Source: an uncultured Kangiella sp. (GTDB lineage Bacteria > Pseudomonadota > Gammaproteobacteria > Enterobacterales > Kangiellaceae). Taken from it: a DNA stretch of 38,949 nt. The translations under genes were made by a program, and so were the position numbers. Every line of letters begins with the position of its first letter. Position 1 is the stretch's first letter. Positions 8,672-16,480 of the stretch are shown one piece after another. The notes under the pieces were generated by a model. That model saw nothing but the letters and a program-made list of their open reading frames with translations, did not search any database and had not been told where the DNA came from. The stretch spans positions 1 through 38,949 of the forward strand of contig CATNCP010000029.1 of assembly GCA_950096615.1 (NCBI GenBank). The letters are read 5' to 3'.

Positions 8672-9363
8672 AGTTCTAAAACCTGCTTAACGAACGGAAT
8701 CGTTAAGCGACGCTTTGCCTGCAAAGACGCTTGATCGAGAGTTTCTAGCATTCCCAATAGGTAGGGTAAATCTCTTTGCTGACGAGACAGTAAAAAAATG
8801 GCCACTTCTTCTGCTAGCTCCAAACCTCGCTCTTCGGCTTTCTTTTGTATCAATAATCGCTTATCGACATCAGAGAGCGGTTGAATCGCATGAATTAACA
8901 TCGCACTTAGACGTGACTTCAGATCTGCTAATTTGACCTCAAGCTGTTGCGGAGCTTCTTTACCAGCAATAATGAAGGTTTTATTTTGTTCTTTAAGCTG
9001 ATTATAAAGGTTAAAAAGCGCAGTTTCCCATGCCCTATCCCCTAAGCAACGCTCTAGCCCATCAATACAAACAGCATCAAAGCCAGCTAGGCCTTCAACC
9101 ATATCAGGTACCAACTGCATATTGTCTAGCGGGATATAAGCGACTAAAGCTTGTGGCTGGCACTCAGAATAACACTGTGTAAAAGCTTGCAGAAGATGGG
9201 TCCTTCCGGTGCCTGGCTCCCCATAAAGATAAACAAATTCAGGCTCCCCTCCTGCTACCTGCTGTAGCATTGAAACCAACTGAGCATTATCATCGCCGCC
9301 TGTCACAAAATTGCTAAAGGTGGCATCAGCTTTAATTTCAATGTCGAGAGGAAGTTGCTGCAT
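8668..9363 (-). CDS. hda: DnaA regulatory inactivator Hda
   Basis: Hda binds the DNA sliding clamp and stimulates ATP hydrolysis by DnaA, which prevents re-initiation of replication. The 231-residue protein has an N-terminal clamp-binding motif (QLPLDI, 3-8), then a DnaA-like AAA+ domain. Its P-loop is GEPGTGRTH (48-56), with Arg in place of the usual Lys as in other Hda proteins. Walker B is VCIDGLE (98-104), and the probable arginine finger is R151 in LKSRL. It lacks the DnaA DNA-binding domain. It is the last gene of the DUF2066/phosphatidyltransferase/hda unit, 17 bases after its neighbour, and overlaps the end of the convergent AhpD-like gene. Confidence 0.93.
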   Translation of the reverse strand: MQQLPLDIEIKADATFSNFVTGGDDNAQLVSMLQQVAGGEPEFVYLYGEPGTGRTHLLQAFTQCYSECQPQALVAYIPLDNMQLVPDMVEGLAGFDAVCIDGLERCLGDRAWETALFNLYNQLKEQNKTFIIAGKEAPQQLEVKLADLKSRLSAMLIHAIQPLSDVDKRLLIQKKAEERGLELAEEVAIFLLSRQQRDLPYLLGMLETLDQASLQAKRRLTIPFVKQVLEL

Positions 9364-9380
9364 CGTTATCAGTTCCTGAA

Positions 9381-10007
9381 TCAGCTTTTTTCAACGGCCT
9401 TCCCTGCAGCCTTACCTGATACTCCATCTTTACCTTGTACCTGCGCTTTTAACGAGCTTCGACTGTCGCGAGTACGGTAATGACAAATTCCTAACCAAGT
9501 ATAGTGCAGACCGCTAATTATGCAGGTCAAGATGACTGATATTTCTAATGTTTCCAATAATTGGATGGGTAATGCGAACCATGCCAGATGCACCAGTACC
9601 AGCAATACTAAAAGTATCATCAGCGCCGTGTTCCACTTGGAAATCAACGACGGGCGCATTTCATAGGGCTCCACTAAGTAATGATAAGCGGTCGCTCCAC
9701 CAACAATAAAAATATCACGTCCAGTAGAAATCCACAGTAAAGCCCAAGACAACTGCCCCTTCATAACCAACAATAGAATGGCCACAAACAATAAAACTTT
9801 ATCTGCCAAAGGATCTGTAATTGAACCGAAGCGACTTTGCCAATTAAAACGTTTGGCCAATAGGCCATCTAGCCCATCTGAAACGCCGGCAATAAGGAAT
9901 ATAACCAATGCTGTGACATATTCCTGCTGCCACATAAAGTACGCGAACGGCACAATGAGCACCACTCGCATAACGGTTATAATGTTCGGAATTGTATTTA
10001 AACCCAT
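9381..10007 (-). CDS. CDP-alcohol phosphatidyltransferase family membrane enzyme
   Basis: Enzymes of this family swap CMP of a CDP-alcohol (usually CDP-diacylglycerol) for a second alcohol in phospholipid synthesis. The 208-residue protein has the full catalytic signature D44-x2-D47-G48-x2-A51-x9-G61-x3-D65-x3-D69. It also has about five or six hydrophobic segments and the PgsA-like N-terminus NTIPNIITVMRV. PgsA (phosphatidylglycerophosphate synthase) is a fair guess, but second PgsA-like paralogues next to hda and DUF2066 genes are common in gammaproteobacteria and their acceptor is unsettled, so no symbol is given. The C-terminal 30 residues are polar and probably disordered. It lies 23 bases after the DUF2066 gene and 17 before hda. 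Confidence 0.88.
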   Translation of the reverse strand: MGLNTIPNIITVMRVVLIVPFAYFMWQQEYVTALVIFLIAGVSDGLDGLLAKRFNWQSRFGSITDPLADKVLLFVAILLLVMKGQLSWALLWISTGRDIFIVGGATAYHYLVEPYEMRPSLISKWNTALMILLVLLVLVHLAWFALPIQLLETLEISVILTCIISGLHYTWLGICHYRTRDSRSSLKAQVQGKDGVSGKAAGKAVEKS

Positions 10008-10030
10008 GTTTTTATTAACTTATTTTTATA

Positions 10031-11128
10031 TTAAGGCTGTCCCCAAACAAAGTGGAAGTCGCCTCTTAGTTGTTCATTAGTCATGTCGTAACCACCAAAA
10101 CTCGGTTCAGACCGCTGCAGATTATTCCCTAATTTTATCGCTTCGATCAAGTTTTGTGGAGAAGTAAGTGATTCTACTTTAAAAAGAACTCGGTCATTCG
10201 ACACTTCTACGGCGCTTGCCGAGCGAACCATTCCTAATGAATTCAGGAATGTTTGTGCTTTCGCGAATGATTCAAAATCCTGAATATTTTCAATCGAAAT
10301 CAAGACCTCTTGAGCTTGTTCTGACAACACTACCGCTAACTTCGAAGCTAAAGCATCGGCGACGCGATTCACTGCGCCTTGAATTGCTTCATAAGCGGTT
10401 AGCCCACTGGTAGTGAAGCTTTGAGTTTGCCCGTAAAGGCTGACTTTCCAAGTGGCTTGCCACTGATCAGTACCTTTGGACAGGCTAGCGGCAACCCAGT
10501 AATCGCTACCATAACGTTTACTCGCTGCCTCTATAGGCATTTCAAAACGGCCCCAAACATCAGCAACCTCGAGCGCCGATTGGTCATCTATATCCATCAA
10601 TGGCAAAGAGGTTGGTAATCCTCGACTCTGAGCTGCAATATCCAAAGCAGCTGCAATTGAACGGTTTTCATCACTGGCAATTCGGCGTTCTTCACCATTG
10701 TCTAATGCAATCCAAAAAATTCCGGACGGTCTATCTTCGCCCCAAATAGGTAACGATGCAGATTTCAGTAAGCTAGTAATCGACTGTTTATCGAAGGTTG
10801 CTTTAAGCAGCAGTGGCTTCTCATAAATCATCTGTTCAGCAGCTGATAACCGCTGATAAGAATAACGACGAAGGTAACTATCAGCATTTGATAATGCCGA
10901 TTGAACGGCTGGCGAGCGCACAACATCTTTACTACCGCTGGCTCGGATCAGGGCTTGCTGGAGACTATTTTTAATAGCTTGAGTTCGAGCTGAGGTCGCC
11001 TGACTATCTACTGGCCAAGTTGCCGTGTATAAATCACTTAATTTTTCAGCTTTAGCAGGCATGGCAACCAAGCATGCTATAAAAGTCATACTGGCCACGA
11101 GTAATAGCTTTAAGCGAGAATCTATCAT
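10031..11128 (-). CDS. DUF2066 domain secreted protein
   Basis: The 365-residue product begins with a signal peptide (residues 1-27, probable cleavage after PAKA). The mature part opens with LSDLYTATWPVDSQATSART and an ASGSKDV segment near 62-68, characteristic of the DUF2066 family of gammaproteobacterial envelope proteins. The function of the family is unknown. The conserved linkage to a CDP-alcohol phosphatidyltransferase and hda is seen here too and suggests an old operon rather than a shared pathway. An AAGGG ribosome site precedes the ATG at 11128. The upstream region contains nested dyads (11159-11203). Confidence 0.8.
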   Translation of the reverse strand: MIDSRLKLLLVASMTFIACLVAMPAKAEKLSDLYTATWPVDSQATSARTQAIKNSLQQALIRASGSKDVVRSPAVQSALSNADSYLRRYSYQRLSAAEQMIYEKPLLLKATFDKQSITSLLKSASLPIWGEDRPSGIFWIALDNGEERRIASDENRSIAAALDIAAQSRGLPTSLPLMDIDDQSALEVADVWGRFEMPIEAASKRYGSDYWVAASLSKGTDQWQATWKVSLYGQTQSFTTSGLTAYEAIQGAVNRVADALASKLAVVLSEQAQEVLISIENIQDFESFAKAQTFLNSLGMVRSASAVEVSNDRVLFKVESLTSPQNLIEAIKLGNNLQRSEPSFGGYDMTNEQLRGDFHFVWGQP

Positions 11129-11158
11129 ATCCCTTATCCTACCGGTCTTTGCACTTTG

Positions 11159-11203
11159 ATTGGCGGGGCTAATTATTTGAAATAATGGGTAAAACTAGCC
11201 AAT
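11159..11203. repeat. Nested inverted repeats upstream of the DUF2066 gene
   Basis: The central element is ATTATTTGAAATAAT (11172-11186), a perfect 15-base palindrome around one G. Outer arms ATTGGC (11159-11164) and GCCAAT (11198-11203) are also perfect. GGGCT (11166-11170) pairs with AGCCC (11205-11209) as an alternative. The element lies about 30-75 bases upstream of the DUF2066 ATG in the divergent region with the phosphoribosyltransferase, as expected of an operator. Confidence 0.4.
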
Positions 11204-11330
11204 AAGCCCGAATTTACCGGCTATTTTATCAGCTTTTAGGTTTGACGCTAGGCCATGCTCGTCGATCTTTAAATTTATTACGCTTTCAATACACATCTAA
11301 AAAACCATCGAAGCTTCAACACCAGTTGTT

Positions 11331-11336
11331 TATACT
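11331..11336 (+). promoter_or_regulatory. Candidate -10 element for the phosphoribosyltransferase gene
   Basis: TATACT lies 28 bases before the GTG start at 11365, with no strong -35. The predicted transcript start near 11343 gives a leader of about 22 bases. Confidence 0.3.
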
Positions 11337-11364
11337 AGCCCCATGACACTCAATCACAAAGATC

Positions 11365-11949
11365 GTGATAGATACCGTGAATCAAAAAGAAACGCTGAAC
11401 CTGAATTTAGAAACCGACGCTGACCTGATCATCAGTGAAGACAAAATTGACCAAGCCATTATAGTTCTGGCAAAACAGCTTAATGATTATTTCAATCAAC
11501 CAGAGTTTAGCGATCAGACGATTGTAGCCTACTGTGTCATGAACGGGGGCCTTTATTTCTCTGGCCAATTACTACGCTATTTAAGCTTCCCTCTACAATT
11601 GAGTTACCTACACGCCTCTAGGTACGGCAACAATACCAGTGGCTCAGAACTACACTGGGCCGTTTGCCCAACCAAAGAATATATTGAAGGTCGCCACGTC
11701 ATATTACTAGATGATATTTTCGACCAAGGGTTAACCCTTGAAGCTATTGATAAAGAGTGCCGTAGCCTTCGCGCTGCAAGCGTTCATTCTGTCGTCTTGA
11801 CTGACAAGTTGCATCACATAAAGCCAACCAGTGGCTTTAAGCCTGACTTTGTTGGATTAGAGGTTGAGAATCGTTATATTTTTGGCTGTGGAATGGATTA
11901 TCAGGGTTTATACCGAAACCTACCTGCCATTTACGCACTGAAGTCCTAA
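11365..11949 (+). CDS. Hypoxanthine/guanine phosphoribosyltransferase-type enzyme
   Basis: Such enzymes salvage purine bases by joining them to PRPP. The 194-residue protein shows the PRPP-binding loop VILLDDIFDQGLTL at 112-125 with the acidic pair D116/D117, and the family region VMNGGLYFSGQLL at 58-70. The loop has Gln121 where Thr is usual (DQG instead of DTG). Length fits HPRT. Base specificity cannot be decided, so no symbol is assigned; many gammaproteobacteria annotate this gene as a hypoxanthine-guanine enzyme. The start is GTG at 11365, with another GTG at 11377. The ribosome site is weak for either. Confidence 0.8.
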   Translation: MIDTVNQKETLNLNLETDADLIISEDKIDQAIIVLAKQLNDYFNQPEFSDQTIVAYCVMNGGLYFSGQLLRYLSFPLQLSYLHASRYGNNTSGSELHWAVCPTKEYIEGRHVILLDDIFDQGLTLEAIDKECRSLRAASVHSVVLTDKLHHIKPTSGFKPDFVGLEVENRYIFGCGMDYQGLYRNLPAIYALKS

Positions 11950-11983
11950 CTTCTTGAAATTGTGTAAATTCAGGGGAATATTT

Positions 11984-11999
11984 TGTGGCCTGCGTCACA
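11984..11999 (+). promoter_or_regulatory. CRP-like site upstream of the OmpA-type lipoprotein
   Basis: TGTGG-CCTGCG-TCACA differs from the CRP core TGTGA-N6-TCACA at one base. A TATAGT -10 element at 12040-12045 predicts a start at about 12052-12053, which places the site centre near -61, the class I activator position. No good -35 is present, as expected for an activated promoter. Confidence 0.4.
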
Positions 12000-12121
12000 G
12001 TTAACCTTCTGTTACCACATAATTTTCACGGTCAATTGATATAGTAAGTTCAATTCAGTTTGCATTCACCTAATCTTTTTATAATGCAATCAAACTTTGG
12101 GGAAACACGAGGATATTACCA

Positions 12122-12787
12122 ATGAAGAAATTTACCTCTATGAAGAAAACATTCGTTACAGCTACGCTTGCAGCGTTAGTTGCTTCTGGCTGTACCGTAT
12201 TAGACCCTTATACGGGTGAAGAAAAAACCAGTAAAGCTGTAAAGTATGGTGCTGTTGGCGCTGTTGTTTGTGGCTTAATTGGTGCAACGGAAAACAGCAA
12301 GCATGCTCGTAACGCAGCCCTTGGTTGTGGTGCTATTGGTGCCGGTGTTGGCGCTTATATGGATCACCAAGAAGCTGAACTTCGTGAAGAGTTGGCTGGT
12401 ACAGGCGTAGGTGTTCAACGTAATGGCGATAAAATTCAATTAATTATGCCGGGCGACATCACTTTTGATACTGACCGTCATGACGTTAGCGCTGATTTCT
12501 ACCCAGTATTAGATTCTGTGGCAAAGGTCCTATACAAATATGTTGATACAGACCTTGAGGTTGCTGGCTTTACTGACTCAGTAGGTTCAGATGCTTACAA
12601 CCAAACTTTATCTGAAAAGCGTGCCTCAAGCGTTGCAAGTTACTTACGCCAGCGTGAAATTCAAGCAGCTCGCTTACATGTTAAAGGGTTCGGTGAGCGC
12701 TATCCTATCGCTTCGAACGAAAACTCAAGCGGACGCTCAAAGAACCGCCGAGTTGAGTTAACGATTATCCCTCAGGAACCGCGTTAA
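12122..12787 (+). CDS. OmpA-family outer-membrane lipoprotein (YiaD-like)
   Basis: The 221-residue product has a lipoprotein signal ending in ASGC, with C24 as probable lipidated residue. A glycine-rich, glycine-zipper-like segment (about 41-80) follows. Residues 103-217 form a C-terminal OmpA peptidoglycan-binding domain. That domain has D152 (FTDSVG) and R167 (SEKRASSV), at the 15-residue spacing of the diaminopimelate-binding pair in OmpA, and the NRRVEL end motif. It probably tethers the outer membrane to the cell wall. GAGGA lies 8 bases before the ATG at 12122, supporting it over the ATG at 12140. A CRP-like site lies upstream and two tandem hairpins follow. Confidence 0.9.
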   Translation: MKKFTSMKKTFVTATLAALVASGCTVLDPYTGEEKTSKAVKYGAVGAVVCGLIGATENSKHARNAALGCGAIGAGVGAYMDHQEAELREELAGTGVGVQRNGDKIQLIMPGDITFDTDRHDVSADFYPVLDSVAKVLYKYVDTDLEVAGFTDSVGSDAYNQTLSEKRASSVASYLRQREIQAARLHVKGFGERYPIASNENSSGRSKNRRVELTIIPQEPR

Positions 12788-12813
12788 TTCAGATAGTTTA
12801 AGCAATTATTGAC

Positions 12814-12849
12814 AAAGTCTGGTATCTACCCCTGTTTAAACCAGACTTT
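12814..12849 (+). ncRNA. Stable hairpin in the 3' region after the lipoprotein gene
   Basis: AAAGTCTGGT (12814-12823) and ACCAGACTTT (12840-12849) pair perfectly over 10 bases around a 16-base loop. It lacks a T run but is followed 10 bases later by a true terminator. The pair could be a 3'-UTR stability element or the body of a small RNA processed from the lipoprotein transcript. The ncRNA label is tentative. Confidence 0.3.
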
Positions 12850-12859
12850 CTCCCCCTTA

Positions 12860-12883
12860 AAAGCGGCTTCGGCCGCTTTTTTT
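12860..12883 (+). terminator. Rho-independent terminator after the lipoprotein gene
   Basis: AAAGCGGC (12860-12867), a TTCG tetraloop and GCCGCTTT (12872-12879) run into a seven-base T tract. This is a strong terminator between the lipoprotein gene and purM. Confidence 0.92.
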
Positions 12884-12975
12884 ATGTATCTTTCTTCTTA
12901 TCTGGCTTTCTATAGCCGCCCGCTTCTAGTAAAATTGCGACTTTACTCTACAGTCATTAGTTTTTAGGAAGTTCA

Positions 12976-14013
12976 ATGAGCGACAAAAAGTCTCTAAGTT
13001 ACAAAGATGCGGGTGTTGATATCGATGCTGGTAATGCCTTGGTTGACCGCATTAAAGACGTTTGTAAAAAAACTCACCGCCCAGAAGTATTAGGTAATAT
13101 CGGCGGGTTTGGCGCTCTTTTTGATCTACCTCGTGGTTATGAAGAACCAGCATTGGTAGCCGGAACTGATGGCGTAGGGACAAAATTACGTTTGGCATTA
13201 GATTTAAACAAACATGACACGGTCGGTATCGACCTTGTCGCTATGTGCGTAAACGACCTTATCGTGCAAGGCGCTGAGCCACTATTCTTCTTAGACTATT
13301 ACGCCACAGGCAAGCTAGACGTCGACGTCGCTGCAGATGTTGTTACTGGTATTGCCGAGGGTTGTCAGCAATCAGGTTGCTCGCTTATTGGCGGTGAAAC
13401 AGCGGAAATGCCTGGCATGTATGAAGGCGACGACTATGACTTAGCCGGCTTTTGTGTCGGAATCGTTGATAAGAAAAAAATCATCGATGGCAGCAAAGTT
13501 AAGTCTGGCGACGTCCTGCTTGGCTTAGCTTCTAGTGGCCCTCACTCTAATGGCTATTCGCTTATCCGCAAAATTCTTGAGGTCAGCGGCGCCGATGTAA
13601 ACGAAGAGTTCGACAACGGTAAGACACTGGGTGAAACCTTGTTAGAGCCAACCAAAATTTATGTGAAGCCTCTTCTGCGCCTCTTCAAAGAGGTTGAGAT
13701 TAAAGCTTTATCACACATTACTGGCGGCGGCTTGCAAGAAAATCTGCCTCGAGTTCTACCAAAACAAGCAAAAGCTGTGGTGAACACCAGCGCTTGGAGC
13801 TTACCGAAGGTGTTCCAGTGGTTACAGCAAGAAGGTAATGTCGATCGCTTAGAAATGTATCGCACCTTTAACTGTGGTATTGGAATGATCTTAGTGGTCG
13901 GCCAAGAAAATGCTGAAAAAGCAAAAGATATGCTGGAGTCGATGGGCGAGACAGTTTACACCGTTGGCCACATCGAAACACGAGAAGACGGCGAAGACTC
14001 AGTCGTTCTATAA
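12976..14013 (+). CDS. purM: Phosphoribosylformylglycinamidine cyclo-ligase
   Basis: PurM closes the imidazole ring of AIR (aminoimidazole ribonucleotide) from FGAM (formylglycinamidine ribonucleotide) with ATP, the fifth step of de novo purine synthesis. The 345-residue length equals the E. coli enzyme. Diagnostic segments are GTDGVGTKL (63-71), the [11 protein letters not shown] loop near 139-149 and the HITGGGL motif near 242-248. A strong AGGAAG ribosome site precedes the ATG. purN follows after 12 bases, the usual purMN arrangement. I found no clear PurR box (ACGCAAACGTTTTCGT type) in the 90 bases upstream. The closest promoter-like string is TAAAAT near 12930 with a poor -35. Confidence 0.98.
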   Translation: MSDKKSLSYKDAGVDIDAGNALVDRIKDVCKKTHRPEVLGNIGGFGALFDLPRGYEEPALVAGTDGVGTKLRLALDLNKHDTVGIDLVAMCVNDLIVQGAEPLFFLDYYATGKLDVDVAADVVTGIAEGCQQSGCSLIGGETAEMPGMYEGDDYDLAGFCVGIVDKKKIIDGSKVKSGDVLLGLASSGPHSNGYSLIRKILEVSGADVNEEFDNGKTLGETLLEPTKIYVKPLLRLFKEVEIKALSHITGGGLQENLPRVLPKQAKAVVNTSAWSLPKVFQWLQQEGNVDRLEMYRTFNCGIGMILVVGQENAEKAKDMLESMGETVYTVGHIETREDGEDSVVL

Positions 14014-14025
14014 CGGTAAACTCCA

Positions 14026-14691
14026 TTGTCAACTCAACATACTAGCTCGATAGGCGTTAAGCGTATTGTTGTCCTGATTTCAGGTAGTGGCTCTAATATG
14101 CAGGCCTTAATTGACGCCATTGAACTGGGCGCTATTAATGGCCAAATTGTTGCTGTAATTAGCAATAAGCCTGATGTTCAAGGCCTTGCTCGAGCAGCCC
14201 ATGCCAATATTCCATCAATTGTGATCGACCATCGTCAATTTGATGGTCGTGAACCTTTTGAAGCTGAACTATCTAAAACCATTGATGAGCTTCAACCTGA
14301 CTTAATTGTGCTGGCTGGATTTATGCGTATCTTAAATTCAGAGTTCGTTCAGCCATACGAAGGTAAAATGCTCAATATACACCCTTCTCTATTGCCAAAG
14401 TACAAAGGCTTGCATACACATAGGCGAGCATTAGAGAATGGTGACAAGGAACATGGCGTCAGCGTTCACTTTGTCACTGCCGAGCTAGATGGTGGTCCAG
14501 TGATCGCCCAACGAACAGTTAAGGTGGAAGATAGTGATACCGAGCAAAGTTTACAGCAAAAAGTACAGCGACAAGAGCATCAGCTCTACCCAGAAGTGGT
14601 CGCACGCTTCTGCAATGAGCGACTCAGCTACCAAAACGGTAAAGCCTATTTGGATGGACAACCAATCCAACAGCCGTCTTTACTCGCTTAG
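14026..14691 (+). CDS. purN: Phosphoribosylglycinamide formyltransferase
   Basis: PurN transfers a formyl group from 10-formyltetrahydrofolate to glycinamide ribonucleotide, the third step of purine synthesis. The phosphate-binding GSGSN is at 20-24. The catalytic triad is N117 and H119 (NIHPSLL) and D155 (AELDGGPV), at the same relative spacing as N106, H108 and D144 in E. coli. The protein has 221 residues with a TTG start at 14026. No ATG or GTG is available between there and the essential KRIVVLISGSGSN segment, so the rare start is real or an ATA/ATT is used. Translation may be coupled to purM, whose stop is 12 bases away. The 3' end overlaps the DUF3108 gene by 38 bases. Confidence 0.95.
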   Translation: MSTQHTSSIGVKRIVVLISGSGSNMQALIDAIELGAINGQIVAVISNKPDVQGLARAAHANIPSIVIDHRQFDGREPFEAELSKTIDELQPDLIVLAGFMRILNSEFVQPYEGKMLNIHPSLLPKYKGLHTHRRALENGDKEHGVSVHFVTAELDGGPVIAQRTVKVEDSDTEQSLQQKVQRQEHQLYPEVVARFCNERLSYQNGKAYLDGQPIQQPSLLA

Positions 14692-15391
14692 CAGCTTACT
14701 ATTCTTTGTAATAGCACTGTTCATTTCTCCCTTGGGTCAAGCTGAAGATACCACTTCGGCACTAGCGCCCTACTCAATCAAGTACCAAGTAATACACGAC
14801 GGCGACGACGTAGGCACAGCTTCACGGCAACTGACTCAGCTCAGCAACGGTCAGTGGCAAATTTCAATGCAGTCTGATATTAGCTATTACTTTTTATCTG
14901 ACAAACGTCAAGAAACCAGTCGATTCGCATTAAATGAGAATGGACAAATTTTACCTCTGGTCTATCAACGTAACTCAGAAACGAGCTTACGCTCGGATAC
15001 GACTTTGCTACAAAATTTTGACTGGGACAACTTAATAGAACAGGGCTCTTATAAAGATGACCAGTGGACTCAACCTTTAAAGCTTGGATATTTAGATCAG
15101 CTAACCCAGATCACGTTAGTTCGTGAGCACTTGATGACTCAAAAACCTGTTCCTGCTATTGATATTAGTTATCGCGGCAGTATCCGTCACCATGAATTTA
15201 AGGTTATCGGACAGGAAGTAATAAAAACTGGCAAAGGCGATGTTATGACAGCCAAAGTTCAGCTCAACGAAAAGAAGCGTGATCGCCAAACCAATTTCTG
15301 GTTTTCCCTTGAAGACAACATGCTCCCCCTACAAGTTCAACGAATTAAAGAAGGCGAAGAACAAGCAAAACTTGTTGCCCAAGATTGGTAG
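14654..15391 (+). CDS. DUF3108 domain secreted protein
   Basis: The 245-residue product has a signal peptide (hydrophobic at 11-27, probable cleavage after A30 in LGQA). The mature domain begins YSIKYQVIHDGDDVGTASRQL and resembles the DUF3108 family, beta-rich periplasmic proteins often found directly after purN in gammaproteobacteria. Function is unknown. The ATG at 14654 lies inside the purN end (38-base overlap), which implies translational coupling. The frame is open further upstream to 14534, but that part is purN sequence in another frame and is not credible as protein. No terminator follows before the next gene at 15435. Confidence 0.8.
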   Translation: MDNQSNSRLYSLSSLLFFVIALFISPLGQAEDTTSALAPYSIKYQVIHDGDDVGTASRQLTQLSNGQWQISMQSDISYYFLSDKRQETSRFALNENGQILPLVYQRNSETSLRSDTTLLQNFDWDNLIEQGSYKDDQWTQPLKLGYLDQLTQITLVREHLMTQKPVPAIDISYRGSIRHHEFKVIGQEVIKTGKGDVMTAKVQLNEKKRDRQTNFWFSLEDNMLPLQVQRIKEGEEQAKLVAQDW

Positions 15392-15434
15392 TTTTAAAAG
15401 TAGTTGGAAATTTAAAAAGTAGAAGGAAATCTTA

Positions 15435-15845
15435 ATGAAACAAAATATAGCCCTCACTCTTACCGCTTTGTTTTTTTCATCAGCGTTAGCAGCTAATAAT
15501 TATGAACGCGATGCATTAACTATTGATAAAAGCGTTCATCAAGATATCGAGTTCCAGTTCCCTAATGACGATAACATCTTCCCAGAGGTCAGTGACTTTG
15601 AAGTCGTTAACTATGTCACCATGAGTAATGAATTCGGTGAGCGAAAAGTTACTATTACCATACATAACAGCTCCACTGGAAACCGTATTTTCGTCAGCGA
15701 CCAAGTCATGGCACTTTATGCCAATGGTCAAAGAGTTTCTCCCTTCGAAGAAAAAGTTAGCTTTAAAGGCAAAGAGACGCAAACGCTGACTTTAACCTTC
15801 AATAGTAGCAAGTTCCCTATTCTAAAAGTCTACACACGTAATTAG
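15435..15845 (+). CDS. Small secreted protein of unknown function
   Basis: I do not recognise this 136-residue protein. It has a clear signal peptide (MKQNIALTLTALFFSSALA, cleavage after residue 19). The mature part alternates polar and hydrophobic residues, suggesting a beta-sandwich (for example VSFKGKETQTLTLTFNSS near 112-129). There are no cysteines or obvious catalytic residues. AAGGA precedes the ATG. It lies 43 bases after the DUF3108 gene and 86 before lemA, so it could be transcribed with either. An Ig-like periplasmic chaperone or binding domain is one possible reading, with low certainty. Confidence 0.65.
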   Translation: MKQNIALTLTALFFSSALAANNYERDALTIDKSVHQDIEFQFPNDDNIFPEVSDFEVVNYVTMSNEFGERKVTITIHNSSTGNRIFVSDQVMALYANGQRVSPFEEKVSFKGKETQTLTLTFNSSKFPILKVYTRN

Positions 15846-15931
15846 TCGCGAGTTAATGCGGCTGCTTTCTCAATTGAAATCAGTCGCCTATCACTTTATT
15901 ATCTAGGTGACTCTTTTAGGGAAGCATCTGG

Positions 15932-16480
15932 ATGACAACACTAATCTTTATAATCGTAGCCATCGCTCTATGGGGGCTATGGAGCTACAACACCATCATA
16001 ACGCTTAAAAACCAGGTCAGCTCAGCCTGGAGCGATATTGACGTACAACTCACTCGACGACACGACTTAATCCCACAATTAGTCAAAACGGTTCAAACCT
16101 ACAAGGACTACGAGCAGGAAACCTTTGAATTAACGACCCTACTGAGAAGTGCAGAAGATAACCACTCTCCATCTTCACAAGAAAGCTTAGAAACTCAGAT
16201 CAATCAAAAGCTTGGCAAACTGATTCTACTTCAAGAAGCTTACCCTGAACTTAAAGCCAATCAATCATTTTTGGAACTGATGCAGGCGCTTGCTGATACG
16301 GAAGACAAGCTCCAGTACGCCCGTCGCTACTACAACGGCAGTGTCAAAGTCTATAACACCAAACTGCAACAGGTCCCCGACAACCTTATTGCCAACCTAT
16401 TTCGCTTCAAAGACGCCGAATTCTTTGAAGTGGCATCACCAGATATTCGTGCAGCCATTGAGGTCAAAACGAATGACTAA
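15932..16480 (+). CDS. lemA: LemA family protein
   Basis: LemA proteins are membrane-anchored helical bundles with a short periplasm-facing N-terminus and a large coiled domain; their function is poorly known. The 182-residue product has one membrane segment at about 3-20. It also has the family signature near 30-50 (SSAWSDIDVQLTRRHDLIPQ), the internal YPELKANQSF motif at 104-113 and the NGSVKVYNTKLQQVPDNLIA region near 135-154. The gene overlaps the downstream DUF2207 gene by 8 bases, a pairing that is widespread in bacteria and indicates a common complex or pathway. Confidence 0.92.
   Translation: MTTLIFIIVAIALWGLWSYNTIITLKNQVSSAWSDIDVQLTRRHDLIPQLVKTVQTYKDYEQETFELTTLLRSAEDNHSPSSQESLETQINQKLGKLILLQEAYPELKANQSFLELMQALADTEDKLQYARRYYNGSVKVYNTKLQQVPDNLIANLFRFKDAEFFEVASPDIRAAIEVKTND

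Noticed and set aside
12890..12975. PurR operator before purM
   Set aside because: No 16-base palindrome near the PurR consensus could be found.
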